DNA from: Marimonas arenosa | Lineage (GTDB): Bacteria > Pseudomonadota > Alphaproteobacteria > Rhodobacterales > Rhodobacteraceae | Reading direction: 5' to 3' | NCBI RefSeq assembly: GCF_030848945.1 | Contig: NZ_JANHAX010000001.1 | Span: 310,001 to 374,000, forward strand | DNA length: 64,000 bases | In this document: piece by piece, positions 25,032 through 34,670 of the stretch | Position numbering within the stretch: position 1 is the first letter of the stretch | Layout: every line of letters starts with the position of its first letter | Made by a program: the position numbers and the translations under genes | The notes under the pieces: model-generated | What the model saw: only the letters and a program-made list of their open reading frames with translations | The model's database searches: none | What the model was told of the DNA's origin: nothing

Positions 25032-25790
25032 TCAGTCGTCGGATTTCACCAGCCGCAGATAGACCGGACGCCGGGACTTGTCGATCTTGCGCGGGCCGGG
25101 CGTCTCGGCCTGCGGCTTGCGGCGCGGCGTGAACCCGGCCTGGGATTCACGGAACCCGGGGTTGTCGCGCACGCTCTGGCGCGCTTTTTCGCGTGCCGCG
25201 TCGCTTGATCGCGGCGCTGGCGGCGCGTCTCTCGAGGCTTTCGCGCCCTCCAGCGGCCGCAGCTCGGTGTGTATCACGTTGAATCGGCGCGGGGCGCGGC
25301 CGATCTGGCCGCGGGTTTCGAAACAGCCCAGCACCCGGCTGATATCGCCGAAATCGCTCATCAGCGGCAACAGCAGCATCCGGCCTTCCAGCGGAGGCTT
25401 GCCAATGCCGGCCTCGGCGCTCAGGCTGATCCGCGCCACCGCCGGCCGTTGCGTGACCTCTTCCAGAGTGTTGGAAAACGCCTGTCGACCCGCCGGCGGG
25501 ATGAACGAACTGACCGGCATGCCCCGAACTTCCAGGCCCATAAGGTCGCTCAGATGCATCCCGGCAATCCGCAGCCGGGCCAGGCCCGGTGCGATCCTTT
25601 CCAGGATGAAGGCGTATTCCAGCGCGTTCTCGATGCCGCGCGGGTCGATATCCGAGCGTTGCGGCACCCTTCGATCCTGACGAAGGCCGTCCCAGTAGGC
25701 CTCTACCTGGCTCAAGGCCCGGAACCCCAGTTCGCCCCTGTAGCTCGACATTGAAATCACGTTCCCGTCTGCGTTTCCGAACCAGCCCAT
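25032..25790 (-). CDS. PAS-domain protein (PAS_5 / DUF1344-like alphaproteobacterial family)
   Basis: A ~252-residue cytosolic protein. Residues ~20-150 form a PAS_5-type domain: VEAYWDGLRQDRRVPQRSDI, FILERIAPGLARLRIAGMHL, DLMGLEVRGMPVSSF, and LLLPLMSDFGDISRVLGC are the usual blocks of this alphaproteobacterial group. The C-terminal ~90 residues are basic, Pro/Arg-rich and probably disordered. No output domain is present, so it may bind a partner. Start 25790 (MGWFGNADG) was chosen for the AAGG/GAG before it; 25751 is possible. The family label is from pattern recognition and the exact Pfam name should be treated as approximate. Confidence 0.75.
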   Translation of the reverse strand: MGWFGNADGNVISMSSYRGELGFRALSQVEAYWDGLRQDRRVPQRSDIDPRGIENALEYAFILERIAPGLARLRIAGMHLSDLMGLEVRGMPVSSFIPPAGRQAFSNTLEEVTQRPAVARISLSAEAGIGKPPLEGRMLLLPLMSDFGDISRVLGCFETRGQIGRAPRRFNVIHTELRPLEGAKASRDAPPAPRSSDAAREKARQSVRDNPGFRESQAGFTPRRKPQAETPGPRKIDKSRRPVYLRLVKSDD

Positions 25791-25997
25791 CTCGGATACC
25801 TTTTTGACACCGGTAAATCCCGCGCACGTGCCGGAGAGTCCCGTTAACACTATGTACGGAGAGGTTACTCATTTCTTAACGTGGCAGATTTCGAGTCAAA
25901 AATCTTTAAATACCGGGACACTTGGTTAACCCTCCACGCTTGCTCCCCGGGGTGATAAGGCTTTAGGACACGGGACCAGCAAGCAAGGGAGACGCCG

Positions 25998-26888
25998 GTG
26001 ACGGTTTCGATGACAGGCTTCGCCTCGGCCAAGGGGCAATGGGACGGGTTTTCCTGGAACTGGGAGCTGCGCTCGGTCAATTCCAAGGGGCTCGACCTGC
26101 GCCTGCGAGTGCCGGACTGGGTCACCGGGCTCGAAGCCGCGTTGCGGGGGCGTCTCGGTCAGGCGCTGACGCGCGGCGCGGTGACCCTGTCGTTGCGCCT
26201 GGCGCGCGACGAGACGGCCGGGCAACTGTCGGTCAACCCCGGCCAGCTCGACGCGGTACTCGATGCGCTGGCCCAGGTCGAAACACGGGCGCTTGAGAAG
26301 GGCATATCGCTGGCCCCGTCCCGGGCCGCTGATGTCGTCGCGCAACGCGGTGTGCTCGAAAGCGCCAGCGAGGACGCCGATACCGAGCCGCTGAAAGCCG
26401 CTCTGATGCAGGATTTCGAGCCGCTGCTGGCGGATTTCCTGACGATGCGCAAAACCGAAGGCGCCGCATTGAAGGAGTTGATCTCGGCTCAACTCGAATC
26501 GGTTGCTGCGCTCACCGGTCAGGCGGGCGAAGCCGCCGAGGCCCGCCGCGCCGATCAGGCGCAGGCACTGGCCACGGCACTGGCCCGGGTGATGGAAGGC
26601 GCCGCCGGCGCCGACGAGGCCCGCGTCGCCCAGGAGCTTGCTCTGATTGCGGTCAAGGCCGACATCACCGAAGAACTTGACCGGCTTTCCGCCCATGTCG
26701 CCGCCGCGCGCGATCTGCTCGCCGTCCGGGGGCCGGTCGGGCGCAAATTTGATTTTCTCGCCCAGGAGTTCAACCGCGAGGCCAACACGTTGTGTTCCAA
26801 GTCCGGTTCGACCGTGCTCACGGCCATCGGGCTTGAGCTGAAAGCGGTCATCGACCAGATGCGAGAGCAGATTCAGAACGTCGAATAA
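25998..26888 (+). CDS. YicC/YloC family endoribonuclease
   Basis: A 296-residue protein opening with MTVSMTGFASAKG, the near-invariant YicC N-terminus, then WELRSVNSKGLDLRLRVP and the C-terminal block IALIAVKADITEELDRL and GRKFDFLAQEFNREANT. YicC proteins are endoribonucleases; the E. coli member helps degrade the small RNA RyhB. A GTG start at 25998 follows AGGGAGACGCCG. It lies 13 bases before gmk, a widely conserved pairing. Confidence 0.92.
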   Translation: MTVSMTGFASAKGQWDGFSWNWELRSVNSKGLDLRLRVPDWVTGLEAALRGRLGQALTRGAVTLSLRLARDETAGQLSVNPGQLDAVLDALAQVETRALEKGISLAPSRAADVVAQRGVLESASEDADTEPLKAALMQDFEPLLADFLTMRKTEGAALKELISAQLESVAALTGQAGEAAEARRADQAQALATALARVMEGAAGADEARVAQELALIAVKADITEELDRLSAHVAAARDLLAVRGPVGRKFDFLAQEFNREANTLCSKSGSTVLTAIGLELKAVIDQMREQIQNVE

Positions 26889-26901
26889 GGCATTGCAATA
26901 A

Positions 26902-27546
26902 ATGAAAAACCGTCGCGGACTTCTCATCATTCTCAGCTCACCCTCCGGAGCGGGCAAATCCACATTGACCCGTCGCCTGCGCGATTGGGATCCGACGATC
27001 CGGTTTTCGGTCTCCGCCACCACCCGCAAGCCGCGGCCGGGTGAGGTTGACGGCAAGGATTACCATTTCATGTCCGAGGAAGCCTTCAAGCGCGACGTGG
27101 CCGAAGGCGACATGCTCGAACACGCCCACGTCTTCGGTAATTTCTACGGCTCGCCCCGGCGTCCGGTCGAACGCGCCATCGAGGCTGGTGAAGACGTGCT
27201 CTTTGACATCGACTGGCAGGGGGCGCAACAGATCCGCAACTCGGCGTTGGCGCCGCACACGCTGTCGATCTTCCTGTTACCGCCCTCGATCACTGAATTG
27301 CACCGCCGCCTCGTCAGCCGCGGTCAGGACAGCCCGGAGGTGATCGCCAAGCGGATGCAGAAAAGCTGGGACGAGATTTCACACTGGGGCAGTTACGACT
27401 ACGTGCTGATCAACGACGATCTCGAGAAGACCGATACCGATCTCAAGGGCATCGTCACCGCCACCCGCCTGCGCCGCATCCAGCAGCCGATGCTGCTCGA
27501 CCACGTGCGCCAACTGCAGGCCGAATTCGAGGAAATGCAGTCATGA
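26902..27546 (+). CDS. gmk: Guanylate kinase
   Basis: A 214-residue cytosolic enzyme that phosphorylates GMP to GDP. The P-loop [14 protein letters not shown] (residues ~12-25), the GMP-binding [32 protein letters not shown] and [11 protein letters not shown] are all present and in order. Length matches the family. It is coupled to yicC upstream and overlaps the downstream carbonic anhydrase-like gene by 4 bases. Confidence 0.97.
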   Translation: MKNRRGLLIILSSPSGAGKSTLTRRLRDWDPTIRFSVSATTRKPRPGEVDGKDYHFMSEEAFKRDVAEGDMLEHAHVFGNFYGSPRRPVERAIEAGEDVLFDIDWQGAQQIRNSALAPHTLSIFLLPPSITELHRRLVSRGQDSPEVIAKRMQKSWDEISHWGSYDYVLINDDLEKTDTDLKGIVTATRLRRIQQPMLLDHVRQLQAEFEEMQS

Positions 27547-28067
27547 CCCTTTACGCTCTCGACGGCCACGCGCCGCACTGCCACGCCGACAGCTGGGTGG
27601 CGCCGGACGCCAATCTGATCGGCCAGGTCGTGCTGGAAGAGGGGGCCTCGGTCTGGTTCGGAGCGACGCTGCGCGGCGACAACGAGCCCATCGTCGTCGG
27701 CGCTGGCTCGAACGTTCAGGAAAACTGCGTCTTCCATACAGACATGGGCTTCCCGCTAAGCATTGGCAAAAACTGCACCATCGGCCACAAGGTCATGCTG
27801 CATGGGTGCACCATCGGCGATGGGTCTCTGATCGGCATGGGCGCCACCATCCTCAACGGCGCGAAAATCGGCAAGGGTTGCCTGATCGGGGCCGGGGCGC
27901 TGGTTACCGAGAAAAAGGTAATCCCCGACGGCAGCCTTGTGATGGGCGCTCCCGGCAAGGTCGTACGCGAGCTTGACGGACCGGCGCGCGCCATGCTCGA
28001 GGCGAGCGCCAAGCACTACCAGGACAATATGCGCCGTTTCCGCGACGGGCTGGTCTCACTCGACTGA
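27543..28067 (+). CDS. Gamma-carbonic anhydrase family protein
   Basis: A 174-residue left-handed beta-helix protein of the YrdA/PaaY gamma-carbonic anhydrase group. Hexapeptide repeats run through residues ~15-140 ([54 protein letters not shown]). The three metal-ligand His positions are visible in [15 protein letters not shown]. The 4-base overlap with gmk indicates one operon. Many members lack measurable carbonic anhydrase activity, so the function is uncertain. Confidence 0.9.
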   Translation: MTLYALDGHAPHCHADSWVAPDANLIGQVVLEEGASVWFGATLRGDNEPIVVGAGSNVQENCVFHTDMGFPLSIGKNCTIGHKVMLHGCTIGDGSLIGMGATILNGAKIGKGCLIGAGALVTEKKVIPDGSLVMGAPGKVVRELDGPARAMLEASAKHYQDNMRRFRDGLVSLD

Positions 28068-28096
28068 CCAGCGCTCCGCTCGCGGGCCGGTCCCGT

Positions 28097-28501
28097 TCAG
28101 GCCAGCGCTATCCCCAGACCCGGCGCCGCCATGCTTTCGTGGTAGTCTGCCACCTCGCGCGACAAGTTCGCCGGGCAATAGATGTCGAAATTGAGCCCGG
28201 GAAAAGCGCGCCGGATCTCGCGCGCCACGGCTGCCTTGTTGGGCAGCGCCGGAGCAATCGCGCGGTAACGGCCGCGAAACCCGCACCCGGTCAGGATATG
28301 CGCCACGTCATGGGCGTCATAAGCCGTGCAGAACAGCCAACTGACGACCTGGTCCGGGTCGGTCTGGCGCAACAGTTCGCGGGTCAGCTGGTTGAAATCC
28401 AGAAAAAGCGGCGTGTGGCGGCCCAGCGGCGCCGGTCCGTTCCGTCCACCGAAGCCGATGCTCACGGCAAGCGGGTCAAGTGGCAGCTCGATCGTCGTCA
28501 T
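28097..28501 (-). CDS. Hypothetical cytosolic protein
   Basis: A 134-residue protein without signal or membrane segments. I recognise no family. It has blocks typical of a compact alpha/beta domain: TPLFLDFNQLTRELLRQT, VVSWLFCTAYDAHDVAHIL, YRAIAPALPNKAAVAREIRR and LNFDIYCPANL. The WLFCTAYDAHDVAHIL/GRYRAIA arrangement resembles a receiver-like alternation of strand and helix, but no phospho-acceptor Asp pocket is evident. Start 28501 was chosen because AGGAGAAACGAG precedes it and the upstream residues look non-coding. It is convergent with the carbonic anhydrase gene and divergent to phoR. Confidence 0.6.
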   Translation of the reverse strand: MTTIELPLDPLAVSIGFGGRNGPAPLGRHTPLFLDFNQLTRELLRQTDPDQVVSWLFCTAYDAHDVAHILTGCGFRGRYRAIAPALPNKAAVAREIRRAFPGLNFDIYCPANLSREVADYHESMAAPGLGIALA

Positions 28502-28708
28502 TTGTCTCGTTTCTCCTGTCCCTTCTCCTGCCCGGCGCACGCCTCACATGTATTCCTGCATCGGGCTCCCCAGAAACGGTAGTTTACCCTCTCCCGGGCC
28601 GGTCGCAATTCCCCTAAATACGCGACTTATGGCTGCATGGGCTTTGCGCTAGGGCCGACCGCGTTTGCCAAGACGGTCTGTCTATGCCATGCACGGCAGG
28701 TACATGAC

Positions 28709-29788
28709 ATGCCGCGGCCAGACACCTGCATGACGACCCCGACTGATCCCCGACAGGCCCTGCTCGATGCGCTGCCGATGGCGGCCTGCCAGGTTGCACC
28801 GAACCAGCGAATCGCAGCGCTCAATGCGCCGGGGCAGGCCCTTCTTGGCAGCGGCGTTGCCGGTCAGAACTACATCACCGCGTTGCGCCAGCCTGACCTG
28901 CTCGGGGCGATCGAACGTGCTGCGGCGACCCACGAGCGCCGTACCGCGCGCTATGTCTCGCGCGGCGGCGGCCAGCGCGATGTCATCTACGAGGCGAGCT
29001 GCGCTTGGCTCGGCCTGCTGGGGGTCGAGGGCGTGCTGGTGTGTTTCGAAGACCGCAGCCCGCTGGAACATGCCGGCCAGATGCGGCGCGATTTCGTCGC
29101 CAATGTCAGCCACGAACTGCGCACGCCGCTGACCTCTTTGCTGGGGTTCATCGAAACCCTGCGTGGCGCGGCCCGCGACGATCCGGCGGCGCGGGATCGT
29201 TTTCTCGATATCATGGAAGCCGAAGCGATGCGCATGGAGCGCTTGGTCCACGACCTCCTGTCGCTCAGTCGGGTCGAGGCACAGGAGCGGATGCGCCCCG
29301 ACGACAGCGTCGATCTCGCCGCCATTCTGGCATCGGTCCTGTACCGTCTCGCGCCGCTGGCGGAGCAGTCGGGGATTGCCTTCGATCTGCGCTTGCCCGA
29401 GGACGATGACGCCGCCGTCATGGTGATCGGTGACGAGGACCAACTGCGGCAGCTGGTTGCCAATCTTGTCGAGAACGCCGTCAAATACGGCGGGGCAGGG
29501 GGCAAGGTGACGCTCCGGCTCTCCCGCATCGCGCGCGAGCCTGTGCTGCGCAGCCCGGCGGTCATGCTCGAGGTCATCGACTATGGCGCCGGCATCGACC
29601 CGCTGCATATCCCGCGCCTGACCGAGCGTTTCTACCGGGTCGATTCGCACCGCTCGCGCCAGGTTGGCGGCACCGGGCTGGGGCTGGCCATCGTCAAGCA
29701 TATCGTCAACCGCCATCGTGGTCGGTTGCGAATCGACAGCGCCACCGGCAAGGGCAGCACCTTCACCGTCATCCTGCCGACCGCCTGA
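28709..29788 (+). CDS. phoR: Phosphate regulon sensor histidine kinase, soluble PhoR-type
   Basis: A ~359-residue histidine kinase: an N-terminal PAS-like domain (residues ~10-115), HisKA H-box FVANVSHELRTPLTSL, N-box QLVANLVENAVKYGG, G-boxes DYGAGIDPLH and GTGLGLAIVKHIVNRH. Canonical PhoR has N-terminal membrane helices; none is visible here, so this form is probably cytosolic or docked through the Pst/PhoU complex. Its position upstream of pstSCAB-phoU-phoB identifies it. Start 28709 follows GGCAGGTACATGAC; 28730 is an alternative. Confidence 0.88.
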   Translation: MPRPDTCMTTPTDPRQALLDALPMAACQVAPNQRIAALNAPGQALLGSGVAGQNYITALRQPDLLGAIERAAATHERRTARYVSRGGGQRDVIYEASCAWLGLLGVEGVLVCFEDRSPLEHAGQMRRDFVANVSHELRTPLTSLLGFIETLRGAARDDPAARDRFLDIMEAEAMRMERLVHDLLSLSRVEAQERMRPDDSVDLAAILASVLYRLAPLAEQSGIAFDLRLPEDDDAAVMVIGDEDQLRQLVANLVENAVKYGGAGGKVTLRLSRIAREPVLRSPAVMLEVIDYGAGIDPLHIPRLTERFYRVDSHRSRQVGGTGLGLAIVKHIVNRHRGRLRIDSATGKGSTFTVILPTA

Positions 29789-29820
29789 CCGATCTCCGGC
29801 CTGTCAGAATGTCGCGGTGA

Positions 29821-29853
29821 GCGTCATGAAACTGTTACATCCCTGTCACAAAA
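29821..29853 (+). promoter_or_regulatory. Pho box (three 11-mers) upstream of pstS
   Basis: GCGTCATGAAA, CTGTTACATCC and CTGTCACAAAA follow each other at exactly 11-base spacing. The PhoB recognition unit is CTGTCAT-like with an A/T-rich tail, repeated every 11 bases. The site lies ~77 bases before the pstS start codon. The same layout occurs at 51108-51140. It implies induction by phosphorylated PhoB under phosphate limitation. Confidence 0.75.
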
Positions 29854-29929
29854 GCATTGCCGAACGGGTCTAGCACCCGCGGCAAGGCCTCCGGCAATGG
29901 GGGCCAGTCAAAACACTCAGGAGAGATCG

Positions 29930-30970
29930 ATGAAATCCATCAAACTCGCAACCTCGGCCGCGGCCATCGTCGCCGTGTCCGCAAGCGCCGCGATCGCCCG
30001 TGACCAGGTGCAGATCGCCGGGTCGTCGACCGTGCTGCCCTATGCCGCGATCGTTGCCGAAGCCTTTGGCGAAAACTTCGACTTCCCGACCCCCGTTGTG
30101 GAAGGCGGCGGCTCGGGCGCGGGTCGCAAGAAGCTCTGCGAAGGCGTTGGTGAAAACACCATCGACATCGCCAACTCGTCGTCGCGCATCAAGCAATCCG
30201 ACATCGATCTCTGCGCCTCGAACGGTGTCACCGAAATCCAGGAAGTCCGCATCGGCTATGATGGCATCGTCTTTGCCAGCGACATCAACGGCCCGGACTA
30301 CGCGTTCGAGCCGGCCGACTGGTACAACGCCCTGGCCAAGAAGGTCGCGGTCGACGGCAAGCTGGTCGACAATGCCAACAAGACCTGGGCAGACGTCAAA
30401 GACGGCTTCCCGGCACAGGACATCCTCGCCTTCATCCCCGGCACCAAGCACGGCACCCGCGAGGTTTTCGACGTCAAGGTGATCGAAGCCGGCTGTGAGG
30501 CCACCGGCGCGTTCGACCTGTTCAAGGACGCCAACGGCGGCGACAAGAAAGCCGCGGAAAAGGCCTGCACCGCGCTGCGCACCGACGGCGCGTCGGTCGA
30601 CATCGACGGTGACTACACCGAGACCCTGGCCCGGATCGAGGCCAACCAGAACGCGATCGGCGTGTTTGGCCTGTCATTCTACCAGAACAACACCGACAAG
30701 CTGCGCGTCGCCACCATGGGCGGTGTCGTGCCCTCGGTGGAATCGATCGCCAGCGGCGAATACCCGGTGTCGCGCCCGCTCTATTTCTACATCAAGAACG
30801 CGCATCTCGACGTGATCCCGGGCATGCAGGAATATGTCGAGTTCTTCGTCTCCGACGACATTGCCGGCCCCGACGGCCCGCTGGCCGAATACGGCCTGGT
30901 GCCCGATCCCGAACTGGCCAAAACCCAGGAAGCGGTTGCCAACCGCACCCCGATGGGTCCATTGAACTGA
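29930..30970 (+). CDS. pstS: Phosphate-binding periplasmic protein PstS
   Basis: A 346-residue periplasmic phosphate-binding protein with signal peptide (MKSIKLATSAAAIVAVSASA). Phosphate-contact blocks are visible: IAGSSTVLPYA (SST loop near the mature start), GGGSGAGRKKLCEG, IANSSSRIK, and PGTKHGTREVFD (Arg and Thr contacts). The start at 29930 has AGGAGAG before it. It is first of the pst operon behind a Pho box and followed by a strong hairpin, fitting its need for the highest expression. Confidence 0.96.
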   Translation: MKSIKLATSAAAIVAVSASAAIARDQVQIAGSSTVLPYAAIVAEAFGENFDFPTPVVEGGGSGAGRKKLCEGVGENTIDIANSSSRIKQSDIDLCASNGVTEIQEVRIGYDGIVFASDINGPDYAFEPADWYNALAKKVAVDGKLVDNANKTWADVKDGFPAQDILAFIPGTKHGTREVFDVKVIEAGCEATGAFDLFKDANGGDKKAAEKACTALRTDGASVDIDGDYTETLARIEANQNAIGVFGLSFYQNNTDKLRVATMGGVVPSVESIASGEYPVSRPLYFYIKNAHLDVIPGMQEYVEFFVSDDIAGPDGPLAEYGLVPDPELAKTQEAVANRTPMGPLN

Positions 30971-30980
30971 GTGAAGCTGC

Positions 30981-31007
30981 ACGGGCAGCGCCCCCGGTGC
31001 TGCCCGT
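30981..31007 (+). terminator. Intercistronic hairpin between pstS and pstC
   Basis: Nine-base perfect stem ACGGGCAGC / GCTGCCCGT with a 9-base loop, 10 bases after the pstS stop and with no T-tract after it. It probably stabilises the pstS part of the message or partly terminates, so PstS exceeds the membrane subunits. Confidence 0.55.
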
Positions 31008-31030
31008 TACTCTGACCGGAAGACGTCCAG

Positions 31031-32491
31031 ATGAATGTTGGCATCCTCTCCCTGATCGTTCTGGGCTTGGCCGCACTCGGCTATGTCTTGGCCCGGCGGC
31101 GGGCGCTTGCAGTGGTTCAAGGCGATGCACGGCTGCTGCATTCCCGTACCGGCTACTACGGCCAACTGGTCTTCCTGCTGACCGCCGTGCCGGCGTTCCT
31201 GGTCATGGCCATCTGGTTGTTCCTGCAACCAATCCTGATCGAACAGCGCGTCGCCGAAAACATTCCGGGCACTGCGATTCCTGAAGGCGGAGACCTCACC
31301 CTGGTGATGAGCGACGTGCGCCGGATCGCCGGCGGCATCGACGCCATGATGGCCGACGGCAGCCTCGGCGAAGCCCAGCTGAAAGACATGCACGCCGATC
31401 AAACTGACATCCGGGCGCGCCTGGCCGGTGTCGGCATCGCCCTCGGGGCAGAGGTCTCGCCGGCTGTCTTCGAAGCCGCCAAATCCTATCGCAAGATGCA
31501 AAAGACCGGGGCGCTGGCGATGACCGTCGTCGTGCTGGGTCTCGCCCTGGGCATGATGGGGCTGGCGCTGTCGCGCATTTCCGCCACGCTGCGCGCCCGC
31601 AATCTGGCCGAAAGTTTCGTCCTGTCGCTGCTGATCGGCGCCTCGCTGGTGGCCATCGCCACCACGGCCGGCATCGTGCTGTCTCTGCTGTTCGAGACGT
31701 GGCATTTCTTCCAACTCTACCCGGCACGCGATTTCTTCTTCTCGCTCACCTGGAATCCGCAATTCCGCGGCGGGTCGGATCTCGGCTTCGCGCCGCTGAT
31801 CTGGGGCACGCTCTATGTTTCGCTGGTGGCGCTGATCGTGGCGGTGCCGATCGGACTGATGATCGCGATCTACCTGGCCGAATATGCCGGCAAGCGGGTG
31901 CGCAGCCTGGCCAAACCGGCGATCGAGGTGCTGGCGGGAATCCCCACCATCGTCTACGGTCTCTTTGCCCTGATCACCGTGGGGCCCTTTATCCGCGACT
32001 GGATCGCCCAACCGACCGGTTTGGGCGACAGTTCGTCGTCGGTGCTGACCGCCGGGCTGGTGATGGGCATCATGCTCATTCCCTTCGTCAGCTCGCTTTC
32101 CGACGACATCATCAACGCCGTGCCGCAGGCCCTGCGCGACGGCTCTTACGGGCTCGGCGCCACGCAATCAGAAACCATCAAGCAGGTGATTCTGCCCGCC
32201 GCGCTGCCCGGCGTGGTGGGGGCGATCCTGCTGGCGGCATCGCGCGCCATTGGTGAGACCATGATCGTGGTCATGGGGGCAGGGGCGGCGGCCAAGATGA
32301 GCCTCAACCCGCTCGAAGCGATGACCACCGTGACGGTCAAGATCGTCAGCCAGCTGACCGGCGACACCGAGTTCGCCAGCCCCGAAACACTGGTCGCCTT
32401 CGCGCTCGGCCTGACGCTTTTCGTCTTCACGCTGGGGCTCAACGTGCTCGCGCTCTACATCGTGCGCAAATACCGGGAGCAGTATGAATGA
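31031..32491 (+). CDS. pstC: Phosphate ABC transporter permease PstC
   Basis: A 486-residue inner-membrane permease. The C-terminal ~250 residues are the permease domain (GTLYVSLVALIVAVPIGLMI, coupling loop ALRDGSYGLGATQSETIKQV, ASRAIGETMIVVMGAGAA). The N-terminal ~200 residues (a first helix, then FLLTAVPAFLVMAIWLFLQP and a periplasmic segment) are the extra region found in alphaproteobacterial PstC. It overlaps pstA by 4 bases. Confidence 0.95.
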   Translation: MNVGILSLIVLGLAALGYVLARRRALAVVQGDARLLHSRTGYYGQLVFLLTAVPAFLVMAIWLFLQPILIEQRVAENIPGTAIPEGGDLTLVMSDVRRIAGGIDAMMADGSLGEAQLKDMHADQTDIRARLAGVGIALGAEVSPAVFEAAKSYRKMQKTGALAMTVVVLGLALGMMGLALSRISATLRARNLAESFVLSLLIGASLVAIATTAGIVLSLLFETWHFFQLYPARDFFFSLTWNPQFRGGSDLGFAPLIWGTLYVSLVALIVAVPIGLMIAIYLAEYAGKRVRSLAKPAIEVLAGIPTIVYGLFALITVGPFIRDWIAQPTGLGDSSSSVLTAGLVMGIMLIPFVSSLSDDIINAVPQALRDGSYGLGATQSETIKQVILPAALPGVVGAILLAASRAIGETMIVVMGAGAAAKMSLNPLEAMTTVTVKIVSQLTGDTEFASPETLVAFALGLTLFVFTLGLNVLALYIVRKYREQYE

Positions 32492-33849
32492 CCGACATCG
32501 CCCGAAACGGCAGTTCTGCCCCGGCGCCGGCCCGCAGAAACCGCTCGCTGCTCGAGGTCGACGACCGCACCCGACGGCGCAACGCCGCCGAAGCCCGGTT
32601 CAAGCTCATGGGCAGCATCGCCGTGATCATTGGCTTGCTGGCGCTTGTCGGGCTGCTTACGTCGATCCTCCTGAACGGGATGTCGTCTTTCCGGCAGACC
32701 TATGTGTCGCTCGAGGTCTATCTCGACCCGGCCAAGCTGGACAAGGACGGCTCGGGCAATCTCGAGAAGATCGCCAAGGTCACGACCTTCGGTTACAAGC
32801 CGCTGATCCAGAAAGCGATGGTGGCGACCGTCGCGGCGAACGGGGTCGACGACCAGGGCCTCAAGGCCAAGAAGATCGCCGACATGATCTCGCCCGAAGC
32901 CCCGGCCACGATCCGCGACTACGTCTTGGCCAATCCCGACAAAATTGGTGAAACCGTACGCTTCGACTTGCTGGCCGGCGGCCGGATCGATGGCTATTAC
33001 AAGGGCCGGGTGACGATGGAGACGGCGGCGCTCGATCGCAACGTCTCGCCCGAGCAGCTGCGCATCGCCGATGCCCTGCGCGACGCCGGCGTGCTGGACA
33101 CCCGCTTCAACTGGGCCTTCTTCACCGCGCCCGACGCCTCCGACACCCGCCCCGAGGCCGCGGGCCTGGGCGTCGCGATCCTCGGCTCGGCCTATATGAT
33201 GCTCGTGGTACTGGTGCTGGCGCTGCCGCTTGGCGTGGCGGCGTCGATCTATCTCGAGGAATTTGCGCCGCAGAACTGGTTCACCGATCTGATCGAGGTC
33301 AACATTTCCAACCTCGCCGCCGTGCCGTCGATCGTGTTCGGCATCCTTGGCTTGGCGGTTTTCATCAACTATGCCGGGCTGCCGCAATCGGCGCCGATCG
33401 TTGGTGGGCTGGTTCTGACGCTGATGACGCTGCCGACCATCATCATCGCCACCCGCGCCGCGCTCAAGGCGGTGCCGCCCTCGATCCGCGAAGCCGCGCT
33501 CGGGGTAGGGGCCTCGAAAATGCAGACCGTGTTCCACCATGTGCTGCCGCTGGCCATGCCCGGCATCCTGACCGGCGCGATCATCGGTCTGGCCCAGGCA
33601 CTTGGCGAAACCGCGCCCCTGCTGCTCATTGGCATGGTCGCCTTCGTGCGCGAATACCCCGCCGCGCCACCCGAGGGGCTGTTCGATCCCGCCTCCGCGT
33701 TACCCGTGCAGATCTACAACTGGACGACCCGCGGTGATCCCGCCTTCGTCGAGCGCGCCTCCGGCGCCATCATCGTGCTGCTGGTGTTTCTGCTAATCAT
33801 GAATATTCTGGCTATCATCCTGCGCCGGCGTTTCGAGCGCCGTTGGTAA
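32488..33849 (+). CDS. pstA: Phosphate ABC transporter permease PstA
   Basis: A 453-residue permease. After a short Arg-rich cytosolic leader comes a helix ([20 protein letters not shown]), a large periplasmic DUF3333-type region (residues ~60-220), and the permease domain with coupling loop [21 protein letters not shown] and [19 protein letters not shown]. It is longer than E. coli PstA (~296) because of that region, as is usual in this lineage. It pairs with PstC. Confidence 0.95.
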   Translation: MTDIARNGSSAPAPARRNRSLLEVDDRTRRRNAAEARFKLMGSIAVIIGLLALVGLLTSILLNGMSSFRQTYVSLEVYLDPAKLDKDGSGNLEKIAKVTTFGYKPLIQKAMVATVAANGVDDQGLKAKKIADMISPEAPATIRDYVLANPDKIGETVRFDLLAGGRIDGYYKGRVTMETAALDRNVSPEQLRIADALRDAGVLDTRFNWAFFTAPDASDTRPEAAGLGVAILGSAYMMLVVLVLALPLGVAASIYLEEFAPQNWFTDLIEVNISNLAAVPSIVFGILGLAVFINYAGLPQSAPIVGGLVLTLMTLPTIIIATRAALKAVPPSIREAALGVGASKMQTVFHHVLPLAMPGILTGAIIGLAQALGETAPLLLIGMVAFVREYPAAPPEGLFDPASALPVQIYNWTTRGDPAFVERASGAIIVLLVFLLIMNILAIILRRRFERRW

Positions 33850-33859
33850 GGAGGTCCCC

Positions 33860-34657
33860 ATGTTCGACACGCCAAAGAGAGAGGCCGCCGTGACCAAGAC
33901 CGATATCAAGATGAGCGCGCGCAACTGCCAGGTCTTCTATGGCGACAACCAGGCCATCAAGGACGTCGATGTCGATATCGACGACAAGACTGTCACCGCC
34001 TTCATCGGTCCCTCGGGCTGTGGCAAGTCGACCTTCCTGCGCTGCCTCAACCGGATGAACGACACCATTCCGATCTGCCGGGTTGAAGGCACCATCACGC
34101 TCGACGGCGAAGACATCTACGATCCCAAGGTCGATCCGGTGCAGCTGCGCGCCAAGGTCGGCATGGTGTTTCAGAAACCCAACCCGTTTCCCAAGTCGAT
34201 CTACGACAACATCGCCTATGGGCCCCGGATTCACGGTCTCGCCAGATCCCGCGCTGAACTCGACGACATCGTCGAGAAATCCCTGCGCCGCGGCGCCCTG
34301 TGGGACGAGGTCAAGGACCGGCTGCACGAGCCCGGCACCGGCCTGTCGGGCGGCCAGCAACAGCGGCTCTGCATCGCCCGCGCCGTGGCGACCGAACCCG
34401 AGGTTCTGCTGATGGACGAACCCTGCTCGGCGCTCGACCCGATCGCCACCGCCCAGGTCGAAGAGCTGATCGACGAGCTCAAGCAGAACTTCTCGGTCGT
34501 CATCGTCACCCACTCGATGCAGCAGGCCGCCCGGGTCAGCCAGAAAACCGCCTTCTTCCACCTCGGCAATCTGGTCGAATACGGCGAAACCGGGCAGATT
34601 TTTACCAACCCGCGCGATCCGCGCACCGAATCCTACATCACCGGCCGGATCGGCTGA
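33860..34657 (+). CDS. pstB: Phosphate ABC transporter ATPase PstB
   Basis: A 265-residue ABC ATPase. Walker [20 protein letters not shown] is the PstB-specific form; Q-loop [16 protein letters not shown], signature [16 protein letters not shown], Walker [17 protein letters not shown] and H-loop [12 protein letters not shown] follow. AAGGAGG lies before the ATG. It energises PstCA and, through PhoU, signals phosphate status to PhoR. Confidence 0.97.
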   Translation: MFDTPKREAAVTKTDIKMSARNCQVFYGDNQAIKDVDVDIDDKTVTAFIGPSGCGKSTFLRCLNRMNDTIPICRVEGTITLDGEDIYDPKVDPVQLRAKVGMVFQKPNPFPKSIYDNIAYGPRIHGLARSRAELDDIVEKSLRRGALWDEVKDRLHEPGTGLSGGQQQRLCIARAVATEPEVLLMDEPCSALDPIATAQVEELIDELKQNFSVVIVTHSMQQAARVSQKTAFFHLGNLVEYGETGQIFTNPRDPRTESYITGRIG

Positions 34658-34670
34658 ACAGGGCAGGGAC

